A program made the position numbers and the translations under genes. 35,731 bases of DNA from an uncultured Acetatifactor sp. (GTDB lineage Bacteria; Bacillota; Clostridia; Lachnospirales; Lachnospiraceae). The stretch is taken from positions 14,891-50,621 of the forward strand of contig CAJTPN010000022.1 in the NCBI GenBank assembly GCA_910578185.1, read 5' to 3'. Below, piece after piece: positions 1 through 7,476 of this stretch. A model generated the notes under the pieces. It was not told where the DNA came from and ran no database searches. It was given only the letters and a program-made list of their open reading frames with translations. Positions within the stretch are counted from its first letter, which is position 1, and every line of letters begins with the position of its first letter.

Positions 1-755
1 CAGCACTCTCCCTGGTGATCATGATGATGATCCTCATGGTCATGTCCATGTCCGCAACACTCTCCCTGGTGATCATGGTGGTGGTCCTCATGGTCGTGAT
101 GGCGGCCCTGTTCTTCCCTGGCGTGTTCCAGCATTTTCTTCATCATTTCATCCAAGGTATCAGCACCCTCTATGGTTTCCAGCACGACACTGCCCTCCAG
201 CGCATCAAGGGGCGTTGTAACAATGGCAGCGCCGGAATTATGTTCACGGATCAAAGCGACACATTCCTGAATTTTATCTTCAGTAATCTTATCCGTTCTA
301 CTCAAAATAATTGTGCCCGCATATTGTATCTGATTGATAAAAAACTCCCCAAAGTTTTTTATATACATTTTTGCCTTGGAGGCGTCCACCACCGCCACCG
401 CACTGTTTACCTGCACATCCAGATCTGCCGCCACATTTTCAACAGCTTTCAGCACATCGGAAAGTTTTCCCACCCCTGACGGTTCAATCAGAATACGTTC
501 CGGCGCGTAAGTTTCAATCACTTCCTTCAAAGAAGCGCCAAAATCTCCCACCAGAGAGCAACAGATGCATCCCGAGTTCATCTCCTTAATCTCAATTCCT
601 GCTTCTTTCAGAAATCCACCGTCAATGCCGATCTCACCAAACTCATTTTCAATCAGTACCGTTTTACTGCCATCCAGTGCTTCCTTTAACAGCTTCTTTA
701 TCAAAGTCGTCTTTCCAGCCCCAAGGAAACCCGAGAACACGTCTATCTTTGTCAT
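1..755 (-). CDS. CobW/P47K (G3E) family GTPase with His-rich tail, 3' end outside window
   Basis: Partial gene running off the left edge; about 251 residues are visible. It starts at ATG 755 behind AAAGGATGG. Seen: P-loop GFLGAGKT at residues 9-16, the family CxCC metal-binding motif (SGCICC, Cys63, Cys65, Cys66), EPSG at 91-94, and SRTD in place of the NKxD guanine motif near 152-155. From about residue 218 the protein becomes a His/Asp/Glu-rich stretch built from an 18-residue repeat. Family knowledge: G3E GTPases deliver or chaperone metals (Zn, Co, Ni) to target enzymes, and His-rich loops bind the metal. The exact metal and client cannot be told from this sequence, and no metalloenzyme partner lies next to it in the window. 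The CobW C-terminal domain, if present, lies outside. It sits directly downstream of rnpB but has its own candidate promoter. Confidence 0.9.
   Translation of the reverse strand, partial: MTKIDVFSGFLGAGKTTLIKKLLKEALDGSKTVLIENEFGEIGIDGGFLKEAGIEIKEMNSGCICCSLVGDFGASLKEVIETYAPERILIEPSGVGKLSDVLKAVENVAADLDVQVNSAVAVVDASKAKMYIKNFGEFFINQIQYAGTIILSRTDKITEDKIQECVALIREHNSGAAIVTTPLDALEGSVVLETIEGADTLDEMMKKMLEHAREEQGRHHDHEDHHHDHQGECCGHGHDHEDHHHDHQGEC
4..101. repeat. 54-bp tandem repeat encoding His-rich 18-residue unit
   Basis: The motif CACTCTCCCTGGTGATCATG occurs at 4 and again at 58, a period of exactly 54 bp (18 codons). The copies differ at a few third positions and diverge after about 100. On the minus strand it encodes HHHDHQGEC-type units. 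A further copy may lie beyond the left edge. Confidence 0.85.
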
Positions 756-826
756 TTCTATCCATCCTTTCTTTGGACTGCGCAGAAAAAAGTTTCAATT
801 CCCCACTTCCTGTTTCGCCACTGTTT

Positions 827-855
827 ATTTTGAGCCATATTGTTACGGTTGTCAA
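827..855 (-). promoter_or_regulatory. candidate promoter of the CobW-type gene
   Basis: Minus strand TTGACA (850-855), 17-nt spacer, CAAAAT (827-832). The -35 is perfect and the -10 is weak. It lies between the rnpB terminator and the gene start. Transcription start not determined. Confidence 0.5.
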
Positions 856-878
856 TAACCCGAATCTAAAAGTTTTCT

Positions 879-910
879 GAAATACCCCGCCGCAAGCGAC
901 GGGGTATTTC
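879..910 (-). terminator. Terminator hairpin of rnpB
   Basis: Inverted repeat GAAATACCCC (879-888) / GGGGTATTTC (901-910) with a 12-nt loop that can pair further. It lies just after the RNase P RNA 3' end. The following T-tract is interrupted (AGAAAACTTTTAG), so termination efficiency is uncertain. Confidence 0.75.
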
Positions 911-911
911 C

Positions 912-1350
912 TGTGAGCAAAACGATAAGCCGGGTTATGTCGTGAATAATCATCTATCTAGCACGGCTGTTGCCAGCCGCGTCAAGCAACCTACCTGAAA
1001 GCAGGCCGGGCAAGCCTGTTGCTCTCTGCTTGGTCTTGCTTCGGATGGGGTTTACACAGCTCCGCCCGTTACCGGGCGAACGGTAGTCTCTTACACTGCC
1101 TTTCCACCATCACCAGGCTCGGAAAATGTATGGCGTCCCTAACGGAAGTCAAAGGAGGACCTTCGATCTGCCCACATAGTACTTAACCTGGCTGTTAATT
1201 TTTCTGTTGCACTGGCCTTGGAGTCGCCTCCACCGGACGTTATCCGGCATCCTGCCCTGTGAAGCCCGGACTTTCCTCACCCACATGTATCCGAATATGG
1301 CTTGACGCCACAGACGTCACATGCAGCCGCGATTATTTGTCTTACTCATC
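912..1350 (-). ncRNA. rnpB: RNase P RNA (type A)
   Basis: Catalytic RNA of ribonuclease P, which matures the 5' end of tRNAs. On the minus strand the signature GAGGAAAGTCCGGGCTTC (near 1265-1285) opens conserved region I, CAGTGCAACAGAAA follows near 1200, and the 3' part carries AACCCGGCTTAT before the end. The terminal P1 helix can be drawn: GAGTAAGAC at 1339-1347 pairs, with two G-U pairs, with GTTTTGCTC at 915-923. This fixes the ends to within a few bases. The pairing and conserved blocks are those of type A rather than Bacillus type B RNase P RNA. About 439 nt, somewhat long for the family. It has its own promoter and terminator. Any ORFs read across this stretch are spurious. Confidence 0.95.
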
Positions 1351-1354
1351 CCTC

Positions 1355-1383
1355 ATTATAATCGTAATCCCGCCTAAAATCAA
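1355..1383 (-). promoter_or_regulatory. rnpB promoter
   Basis: Minus strand TTGATT (1378-1383), 17-nt spacer, TATAAT (1355-1360). The start of transcription would fall at about 1348-1350, matching the P1-defined 5' end of rnpB. The -35 box abuts the argS stop codon at 1384. Confidence 0.85.
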
Positions 1384-3165
1384 CTACATTTTTTCAGGCA
1401 CTTCAAAACCCAGCAAGTCCGTACAGGTTTCCATCACATCCCGCACCAGCATCAACAGCGCAAGCCAGCTCTGCTTTTTCGCCTGGTTCTCCTCGGACAG
1501 AATTTTGGTCTCATGATAAAAACGGTTAAAGGCATTTGCCAGATCATACACAAAGGCACATACCTTATGGGGTGCAATCTCGGCTATTGCCCCTTGTATC
1601 ATGGCATGGAACTGCACCAAAACCATCTCCAATGCCTTCTCAGCATCGCTTTCCGCCTCCAACAGCGCAAGTCCCTCCAGGCTGCCGCCCTGCTCCCGAT
1701 ATTTGTTTAAAATAGATTTAATACGCACAACGGTATAGAGAATATAGGGACCGGTATCCCCTTCCGAGGAGGTAAACTTGTCCATATCAAAGATATAATC
1801 CTTTGAAGCCTGATTGGACAAATCTCCGTATTTCAGAGCAGAAACAGCTACAACCTCCGCGATCTCCCATGCCTCTTTCTCGGATACCTCACGTCCTTCC
1901 CTGGACTTTCCCTCCCGGATCTTTTTAAACATTTCATCCTTTGTCTCCTGCACCAGTCGCTCCAAGTGCATGACCCCGCCGTCACGGGTTTTAAAAGGCT
2001 TCCCGTCGGTGCCGTTTATGGTTCCATGTCCCAGGAACCTTAACACGGTGTCCGGTTTCACCAGCTTCGTCTTGCGCGCACAGCGAAATACCTGTTCAAA
2101 ATATAATTCCTGTCGTTTATCCGTAATATAAATCATTTCGTCCGGCGCATACAAACGCATGCGTTCCATTATGGTGGCAAGATCGGTGGTGTTGTAAAGG
2201 ACCGCGCCGTCAGATTTTAAAATCATGCAGGGCGGAATTTCCTTTGTATCAGTATCCTCTTTCACATCCACTACCAGCGCGCCCTCGCTGATATGAGCGT
2301 AACCCCCCGCCTTCATATAATCCACCATCTCAGGGATCAGGTCATTGACATCGCTTTCCCCTTTCCACAAATCAAATTCCACATTGATACTGTCATAATT
2401 ATGCTTCAGATCCGGTATGGACACATCCATGATATGTCTCCACAGCGCCCGATAGCCACGGACACCTTTCTGAAATTTATGAGTGGCCTCCATGGCCCTG
2501 GCTTTATATTCGGGATCCGATTTTGACCTCTCGCTGGCATAGGGATAGATCTCCCCCAGCTGGGCAATGGTGACAGGGGACTCTTTGGGATATTCTCCCT
2601 GATAGTTTTCGTCAAAGTATACCAGCCCGGGCTGTCTCTCCTGAATCTCCGTGATCACAAGGCCAATGGGCATACCCCAGTCTCCCAAATGCACATCGCC
2701 GATACATTCATTTCCCCCATAACGGCAAATACGCTTGATACTCTCGCCTATGATAGCCGGGCGAAGGTGGCCCACATGAAGCGCTTTAGCCACGTTGGCC
2801 CCACCGTAATCAATAATAATCTTCTTAGGTTTCTTTGGCATTTCCAGCCCAAACTTTGGCTCCTCGATCATTGATCTTACCATATTTAAAAGAAATGAGC
2901 CGGATATTTTCAGGTTCAGGAAACCCGGTGCCACCGCCTCCGCCTCCTGAAATACCTGACTGTCAGCCAGTTTCTCCGCCACATCCTTTGCAATCATAAG
3001 CGGCGCTTTTTTGTACCGTTTTGCTCCCGCCATGGCGCCGTTACACTGATATTCACACAAATCAGGTCGATTAGACAATGTCACCCTGCCCAATTCCGCC
3101 TCATAACCCGCCGCCTCAAACGCCTTTCCCATCTCTCTCGACAACTGATCCAGTATTTTCTCCAT
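1384..3165 (-). CDS. argS: Arginine--tRNA ligase
   Basis: Class I aminoacyl-tRNA synthetase charging tRNA-Arg in the cytoplasm; 593 residues, normal for the family. Seen: N-terminal additional domain (about residues 1-90) that contacts the tRNA elbow, the HIGH-type motif HVGH at 130-133 in the context GGANVAKALHVGHLRPA, a long Rossmann catalytic domain, a KMSKS-equivalent loop in GKPFKTRDGGVMHLERLV, and the C-terminal DALR-type anticodon-binding domain ending in LLGFEVPEKM. ATG 3165 is preceded by AAGGAG at a rather long 12-nt spacing; no better start is in frame. It is transcribed alone from a promoter near 3306-3334. No terminator is visible before rnpB, whose promoter begins at the argS stop codon. 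Confidence 0.97.
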   Translation of the reverse strand: MEKILDQLSREMGKAFEAAGYEAELGRVTLSNRPDLCEYQCNGAMAGAKRYKKAPLMIAKDVAEKLADSQVFQEAEAVAPGFLNLKISGSFLLNMVRSMIEEPKFGLEMPKKPKKIIIDYGGANVAKALHVGHLRPAIIGESIKRICRYGGNECIGDVHLGDWGMPIGLVITEIQERQPGLVYFDENYQGEYPKESPVTIAQLGEIYPYASERSKSDPEYKARAMEATHKFQKGVRGYRALWRHIMDVSIPDLKHNYDSINVEFDLWKGESDVNDLIPEMVDYMKAGGYAHISEGALVVDVKEDTDTKEIPPCMILKSDGAVLYNTTDLATIMERMRLYAPDEMIYITDKRQELYFEQVFRCARKTKLVKPDTVLRFLGHGTINGTDGKPFKTRDGGVMHLERLVQETKDEMFKKIREGKSREGREVSEKEAWEIAEVVAVSALKYGDLSNQASKDYIFDMDKFTSSEGDTGPYILYTVVRIKSILNKYREQGGSLEGLALLEAESDAEKALEMVLVQFHAMIQGAIAEIAPHKVCAFVYDLANAFNRFYHETKILSEENQAKKQSWLALLMLVRDVMETCTDLLGFEVPEKM

Positions 3166-3305
3166 AACAATCTTTCACTCCTTACATAGCACTCTTCTGA
3201 AAATAAGCCAAATATCCTAAAACAAGTCCACATGATGTCAGCCCTGAAAACAACAGAGCCCGCATTCTCATGGCCCATGACTTAAAAATACCTGTTTTTC
3301 CAAAT

Positions 3306-3334
3306 ATTATATCCCATTCTCTCCCATTTCGCAA
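3306..3334 (-). promoter_or_regulatory. argS promoter
   Basis: Minus strand TTGCGA (3329-3334), 17-nt spacer, TATAAT (3306-3311). It leaves a leader of roughly 135 nt before argS. No T-box signature was recognised in this leader. Confidence 0.7.
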
Positions 3335-3446
3335 CCAAAATATAGCTTAGAGCCATAAAGGTTTGGCCATTCTAACGGAAGCGTTTATATGAAAGGCAGC
3401 TCCAAACATTCTGACGGACAAACTTGACTCTTCCTCTTCTCAGCCG

Positions 3447-4313
3447 CTATGCATGTGCCAGGGATGGTATTCTAAGCTTCTCTTCTTCCACAAATTCCAT
3501 TCCCGGTCCTTTGATAAAAAAGGTACAATCCTCCTCCTGAAGTTCCGCAATATCGTAACCATCCGTTTCCATCGGCACAAATCCAAGCGTAACCTGGCGG
3601 ACATCCCTTCCGAACAATTCCGCCACTGCCTCCAGATCACTTAACGTACCGGAGAAAACCTGGTGAAGAAACAGTTTTTCGCCCTGCTGCTCCCCTATCA
3701 CATATGTATCCGTTCCCTGGTGGTAATATACGCTGTCTTGCATAAACTTTGTCACATAAAACATAATCAGTCCTCTGTTTCCCACCAAGTCCAATCTGCC
3801 CCGAAACTGATTTCTCTCCATGGCCTGTTCCAGCTTCTTCCATTTTCCATGATCATTCATCGGCACCTTTACAAACTGACACTCCCCCCTGTTGGAAAAC
3901 CTTCTGGAATATTGGTACTCTTTTGCCTTTTGAAATCCGAATTTGGGGTAAAAGCCAAGTACACTGTTATTTGCAAACAGATAGCTTCCTTCCCCGCAAT
4001 CCCTGCAGTCCGCCTCAATCCATTCCATAAGCCGCCTGCAAAGTCCCCGGTTCCTATATGTCTCTCTTGTCATAACCGTTCCCAACTGAAAAAAACGCCG
4101 CACACTGCCTCCATAAAGCATATCAGTCCGGTTTAATGAGACATTGGCCACCACCCTGTGATCTTCCACAACAGAGTAGGGCTCATAACTGTCACTCCAA
4201 AAACCATTTTGATACCAATCCTCGAAATTCAGTCCAAATGTCTCTTTTGCCAGTTCGTTAAAACTTCCCCGCAATAAATCATTATCTCGATAACCTTTGA
4301 CCATTCGATACAT
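3447..4313 (-). CDS. GNAT family N-acetyltransferase
   Basis: 288 residues. The N-terminal half has the GNAT fold: strand pair around YSVVEDHRVVANVSLN, then LGTVMTRETYRNRGLCRRLM (residues 78-96), whose RNRGLC segment is the acetyl-CoA pyrophosphate-binding Q/RxxGxG/A motif, followed by YLFANNSVLGFYPKFGFQ, typical of the last GNAT strands. The C-terminal 130 residues form a second, less conserved region, as in two-domain GNATs. Substrate unknown. ATG 4313 follows AGAAGGAAAAGAAT. It lies 48 nt downstream of the tocopherol-cyclase-like gene and is probably the last gene of that operon. No terminator hairpin was seen after it. Confidence 0.85.
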   Translation of the reverse strand: MYRMVKGYRDNDLLRGSFNELAKETFGLNFEDWYQNGFWSDSYEPYSVVEDHRVVANVSLNRTDMLYGGSVRRFFQLGTVMTRETYRNRGLCRRLMEWIEADCRDCGEGSYLFANNSVLGFYPKFGFQKAKEYQYSRRFSNRGECQFVKVPMNDHGKWKKLEQAMERNQFRGRLDLVGNRGLIMFYVTKFMQDSVYYHQGTDTYVIGEQQGEKLFLHQVFSGTLSDLEAVAELFGRDVRQVTLGFVPMETDGYDIAELQEEDCTFFIKGPGMEFVEEEKLRIPSLAHA

Positions 4314-4361
4314 ATTCTTTTCCTTCTCTGTTCAATAATTCGTTAACCTCTTGCTGCCACC

Positions 4362-5219
4362 CTAATCGGGATACTCATATTCAAAAGATGCCTTATCCGT
4401 TTGAACGTACAAATCAATTTGTTTCCCCTTCCTAAAACGATACCTTGTCATACAGGCAACACTTTCGTGAATGATTCTGTTCATATCCCCACTGACGGGA
4501 GCCTTTAGGGGTTTACCGATTCTCTCCAGAAGCTCCGCCTCCAGTTCCATATCGCCCTGGACCACCTTTATCAGTCCATTTTGACGTCTGACCACCCTTG
4601 CCCCCAGATATGTGGCCAGCCTGTATTCTCTGCCACGCCACAACACCACGCCAATGACTCCCTGAAAGTGAAATCCTGCCAGAGGAATATCCGCCACGGA
4701 CAACATAAGTGCTCCTTCCGGAAAACTACACTGGGTCCAAAGATATTCCTTTGGAAACGAGCGCCCTCCATCCCCTTCCCAGTATCCTTCCCCACCCCGG
4801 AAGGTGTATAATTTACCGTTAATACGCACGGAACCCCAAACCGTGTGTTTCATACTCCATACGCTGTGACAGCATTCCAAAAAAGGCACCAGTAAAAACG
4901 GTCCCATAATATGATATTTAAGCGGGGTAAGGGGTCCGAAGTTCAGCTTTCCCACTGCATTCAGTCCCGGTATCCGCACCGACAGCCGAATTCCCCTATC
5001 TCCGAAGTGATTTTTCCCGATGGCAATCCTCATTCCCTTGCGTTGATACGCCTTGGCGGGAAACGTAACGGTCCACGCCTCCTCTTTTGTGATGATTTGA
5101 AGGGAACAGGTCCGCCCCCGCCCTGTTCCATGGACGGCCGGTATCACCGCCATCGTCCCCATATCCGACTGACACTTGAAATACCAGCCATAAAAAGAGC
5201 CTTCTCTTTGCAGATTCAT
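4362..5219 (-). CDS. Tocopherol-cyclase-like protein
   Basis: 285 residues resembling the tocopherol cyclase-like family (a beta-barrel, lipocalin-like fold). Seen: the N-terminal EGSFYGWYFKCQ motif, like the family's F-x-G-W-Y-F-K signature, and GGEGYWEGDGGRSFPKEYLW near the middle, matching the family's E-K-D-W-G-x-x-F-P-x-x-Y pattern, plus a C-terminal region rich in strands. The plant enzyme closes the chromanol ring of tocopherol, but an anaerobe is not expected to make tocopherol, so the substrate here is unknown and a hydroxylated lipid or terpenoid is only a guess. The start codon overlaps the stop codon of the FAD-Rieske gene (4-bp ATGA overlap at 5216-5219), so the two are almost surely translated in a coupled way and act together. 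Confidence 0.75.
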   Translation of the reverse strand: MNLQREGSFYGWYFKCQSDMGTMAVIPAVHGTGRGRTCSLQIITKEEAWTVTFPAKAYQRKGMRIAIGKNHFGDRGIRLSVRIPGLNAVGKLNFGPLTPLKYHIMGPFLLVPFLECCHSVWSMKHTVWGSVRINGKLYTFRGGEGYWEGDGGRSFPKEYLWTQCSFPEGALMLSVADIPLAGFHFQGVIGVVLWRGREYRLATYLGARVVRRQNGLIKVVQGDMELEAELLERIGKPLKAPVSGDMNRIIHESVACMTRYRFRKGKQIDLYVQTDKASFEYEYPD

Positions 5220-6598
5220 TCTGATCGCCTCCTGCAGTTCGTCTGTGCCGGGTCGTCAATCAGATGTCCTTCTCTGTCAAATCTGGATCCATGGCAGGGA
5301 CAATCATAAGTTTCTTCCTCCGGATTCCACTCCAGCCTGCATCCCATATGAGGACAGTTGGGAATGATCTCCCTGTTTCCCGACGGTATCAGATGCTTTG
5401 CCAGACCTTTCACCGTATGTCCCCCGTGTACCGCCAATTCCTTTGCCGCCCGGGCCGTAAAATGCCTTTGGGGAGAAAAAATATCCGCCTCCGGGCAAGG
5501 CTTTCCGGTGATCAGCGCCGTCAAAACCCGGGCACTTACCATCGCCGAGGTCATCCCCCACTTTCCAAATCCCGTAGCCACATACCACTGGGGTTTTCGT
5601 CGGGAAAACCTGCCGATATAGGGGACTTTGTCCAGCGTCATGCAGTCCTGGGCGGACCAACGGGCAATTTCCTCACAACCGGGAAACAGCGCCTGGGCCT
5701 TATCACGCAGCATTCCGTATCTGCATCCGCCCACCCCCTTAGGTACCGCATCATGAAAAATCCCCCCTTTCCCAGCCTGTTTTGTTCCTGTCCGATGGCC
5801 ATATCCGCCAAGCAGTAATGTTTCCCCCTGGGATCGAAAGGAAAGCCCCTGCTCGTCGATCCCAAGATACATGCCCTCCAGACTTTTCACCCCTTTCATC
5901 GCCTCCACATAGCTCCGCTCCTGATACATTCTGGCAAAATAATATCCCGGTATATTGATAAAGGGGAAATGCACGGCAAACACAATGAAGTCCGCCTCCA
6001 CACATCCTCTTGCTGTCTCCACACGATTTCCATCCACCTTCAGTACCTTTGTCTGTTCATATACTTCCACTTCCTCAGCTATTTGAGCCAGAAACTTAAG
6101 CGGATGAAACCTGGCCTGGCGTTCAAATATCGTCACACCTGCCACAGAAAAAGGAAGTTCACATTTCTTCTCAAAGGACGCCTCAATCCCCAATGCCCTT
6201 GCCGCCTCCGCTTCCCGCTTAAGAAGCACCTCTTCTTCCAAAGAATACAGGCCGGCCGGACACCATGTAAAGTCACATTCAATACCTTTTTCCTGAATCA
6301 ACCTTTCATATTCCCGAATTGCATCTTCGTTTGCCCGGGCATAATGCCCCGCCATCCGCTGACCAAACGTCCGGATCAAACCATCATAAATCATACCATG
6401 CTGTGAAGTAATCTTTGCAGTTGTATTTTTTGTCTGTCCGCTGCCGATCCGATCCGCCTCCAGCACCACTGCAGAAACCCCGGCCTTCTCCAGAAAATAC
6501 GCTGTCAATATTCCCGCAATTCCGGCTCCAATCACCGCAGCCGATACCTTCCTATCCCCAGGAAGCGGTTCCCGTTTCCTGATTTCAGTTCCTGCCAT
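5216..6598 (-). CDS. FAD-dependent oxidoreductase with C-terminal Rieske [2Fe-2S] domain
   Basis: 460 residues from ATG 6598. Seen: dinucleotide-binding GAGIAG at residues 24-29 followed by VVLEADRIGSGQT, a D-amino-acid-oxidase-type (DAO) fold with YIGRFSRRKPQWYVATGFG near the C-terminal FAD site, and then a Rieske cluster motif CPHMGC (Cys415, His417) and CPCHGSRF (Cys433, His436). The same architecture is known from Bacillus YhfW, which has no settled function. A longer GTG start at 6673 is possible but has no ribosome binding site; ATG 6598 has AAGGTGG about 11 nt upstream, so it was chosen. It is the first gene of an operon with the overlapping tocopherol-cyclase-like gene and probably the GNAT gene. 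The electron donor and substrate are unknown. Confidence 0.88.
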   Translation of the reverse strand: MAGTEIRKREPLPGDRKVSAAVIGAGIAGILTAYFLEKAGVSAVVLEADRIGSGQTKNTTAKITSQHGMIYDGLIRTFGQRMAGHYARANEDAIREYERLIQEKGIECDFTWCPAGLYSLEEEVLLKREAEAARALGIEASFEKKCELPFSVAGVTIFERQARFHPLKFLAQIAEEVEVYEQTKVLKVDGNRVETARGCVEADFIVFAVHFPFINIPGYYFARMYQERSYVEAMKGVKSLEGMYLGIDEQGLSFRSQGETLLLGGYGHRTGTKQAGKGGIFHDAVPKGVGGCRYGMLRDKAQALFPGCEEIARWSAQDCMTLDKVPYIGRFSRRKPQWYVATGFGKWGMTSAMVSARVLTALITGKPCPEADIFSPQRHFTARAAKELAVHGGHTVKGLAKHLIPSGNREIIPNCPHMGCRLEWNPEEETYDCPCHGSRFDREGHLIDDPAQTNCRRRSE

Positions 6599-6742
6599 CC
6601 AGATCGATTCCACCTTGTGCCTCCATTTCTGCTTTTCCCGTACTGTTTCACATTTTCCTGTCACCCACGGCACACAAAACGGCGTAATATTTTAACCGTT
6701 GACTTGTTTGTCTTCAGGGTTCCCACGTGGTCAAAGCACATC

Positions 6743-6772
6743 CTTAGACCTATCTTGGATAGCATATGTCAA
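6743..6772 (-). promoter_or_regulatory. candidate promoter of the FAD-Rieske operon
   Basis: Minus strand perfect TTGACA (6767-6772), 18-nt spacer, TCTAAG (6743-6748). The -10 is weak (4 of 6). It lies in the 196-nt gap between queH and the FAD-Rieske gene. Confidence 0.45.
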
Positions 6773-6794
6773 AATACGACGATTATACAAATAA

Positions 6795-7433
6795 TCAGGT
6801 TTGCATTTCCCCTCTTCTGGAATATACACAACCGCAATAATTTTGCCGATACAAATCATATTGCGCAGACAATTCTATGGACCGCTTATATCCTTCCTTT
6901 TTCTTGAAATCGGAAGGCAGCCAGCAAACACCATATTTCTCCGATAACGCTTCTCCGATCTCATTGAGCTTTCCCGCGTTTTTCAGCGGACTGACCGTCA
7001 GTGTAGTGGCAAAATAATCACTGCCTGCCTCTGCAGCACGTCGGGCAGTCTCCTCCAGCCGCAACTCAAAACATCGAAAACACCTTTCACCGCCCTCCGG
7101 ACACACCTCCAAGCCTTTCGCCATTTCAAAAAAACGCCGGGGTTCGTAATCCCCCTCCACAATGGCAATAGGATACCCCTTCCCCTCCGCATTATATGCC
7201 GTTATCAGCCGTTTCTGCTCCTCCACACGCTTTTTGTACTCTACAGCCTCCGTAATATTGGGATTGAAATAAAACACAGTGATCCCAAAATACCTGCACA
7301 GATATTCCAGGACATAACTGCTGCAGGGTGCACAGCAGCTGTGCAGAAACAACCTGGGGACTGTTTCTTTGCCCTCACAGGATAATCCGTTCAATATTTT
7401 CTCCAGCTCTTTTTGATAATTTACCTGATTCAT
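6795..7433 (-). CDS. queH: Epoxyqueuosine reductase QueH
   Basis: 212 residues. It catalyses the last step of queuosine synthesis in tRNA, epoxyqueuosine to queuosine, as a non-homologous alternative to QueG. Seen: HSCCAPCSSY with Cys33-Cys34 and Cys37, then EGDYEPRRFF, then the Cys pairs in GGERCFRCFELRL, and NYCGCVYS near the C-terminus. The paired cysteines bind an iron-sulfur cluster and metal in characterised QueH. ATG 7433 follows GGAGG at 8 nt. It lies 43 nt downstream of sbcC with a short hairpin between, so it could be co-transcribed with the sbcDC region or partly insulated. No other queuosine genes are in the window. Confidence 0.93.
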   Translation of the reverse strand: MNQVNYQKELEKILNGLSCEGKETVPRLFLHSCCAPCSSYVLEYLCRYFGITVFYFNPNITEAVEYKKRVEEQKRLITAYNAEGKGYPIAIVEGDYEPRRFFEMAKGLEVCPEGGERCFRCFELRLEETARRAAEAGSDYFATTLTVSPLKNAGKLNEIGEALSEKYGVCWLPSDFKKKEGYKRSIELSAQYDLYRQNYCGCVYSRRGEMQT

Positions 7434-7452
7434 GAAATTTCCTCCACTGAAA

Positions 7453-7473
7453 CCGCAAAATTACCTTTTGCGG
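7453..7473 (-). terminator. Short hairpin between sbcC and queH
   Basis: CCGCAAAA (7453-7460) / TTTTGCGG (7466-7473), 5-nt loop, followed on the minus strand by TTTC. The stem is only 8 bp and the T-run short, so it may be a weak terminator or a processing site. Confidence 0.4.
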
Positions 7474-7476
7474 CTC

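Noticed and set aside
4..101. Repeat considered as CRISPR or integrative element end
   Set aside because: It is in frame within a coding region, has no spacers and encodes His-rich residues.
1259..1516. Plus-strand ORF across rnpB and the argS 3' end
   Set aside because: It lies over the conserved RNase P RNA and in antisense to argS; no ribosome binding site.
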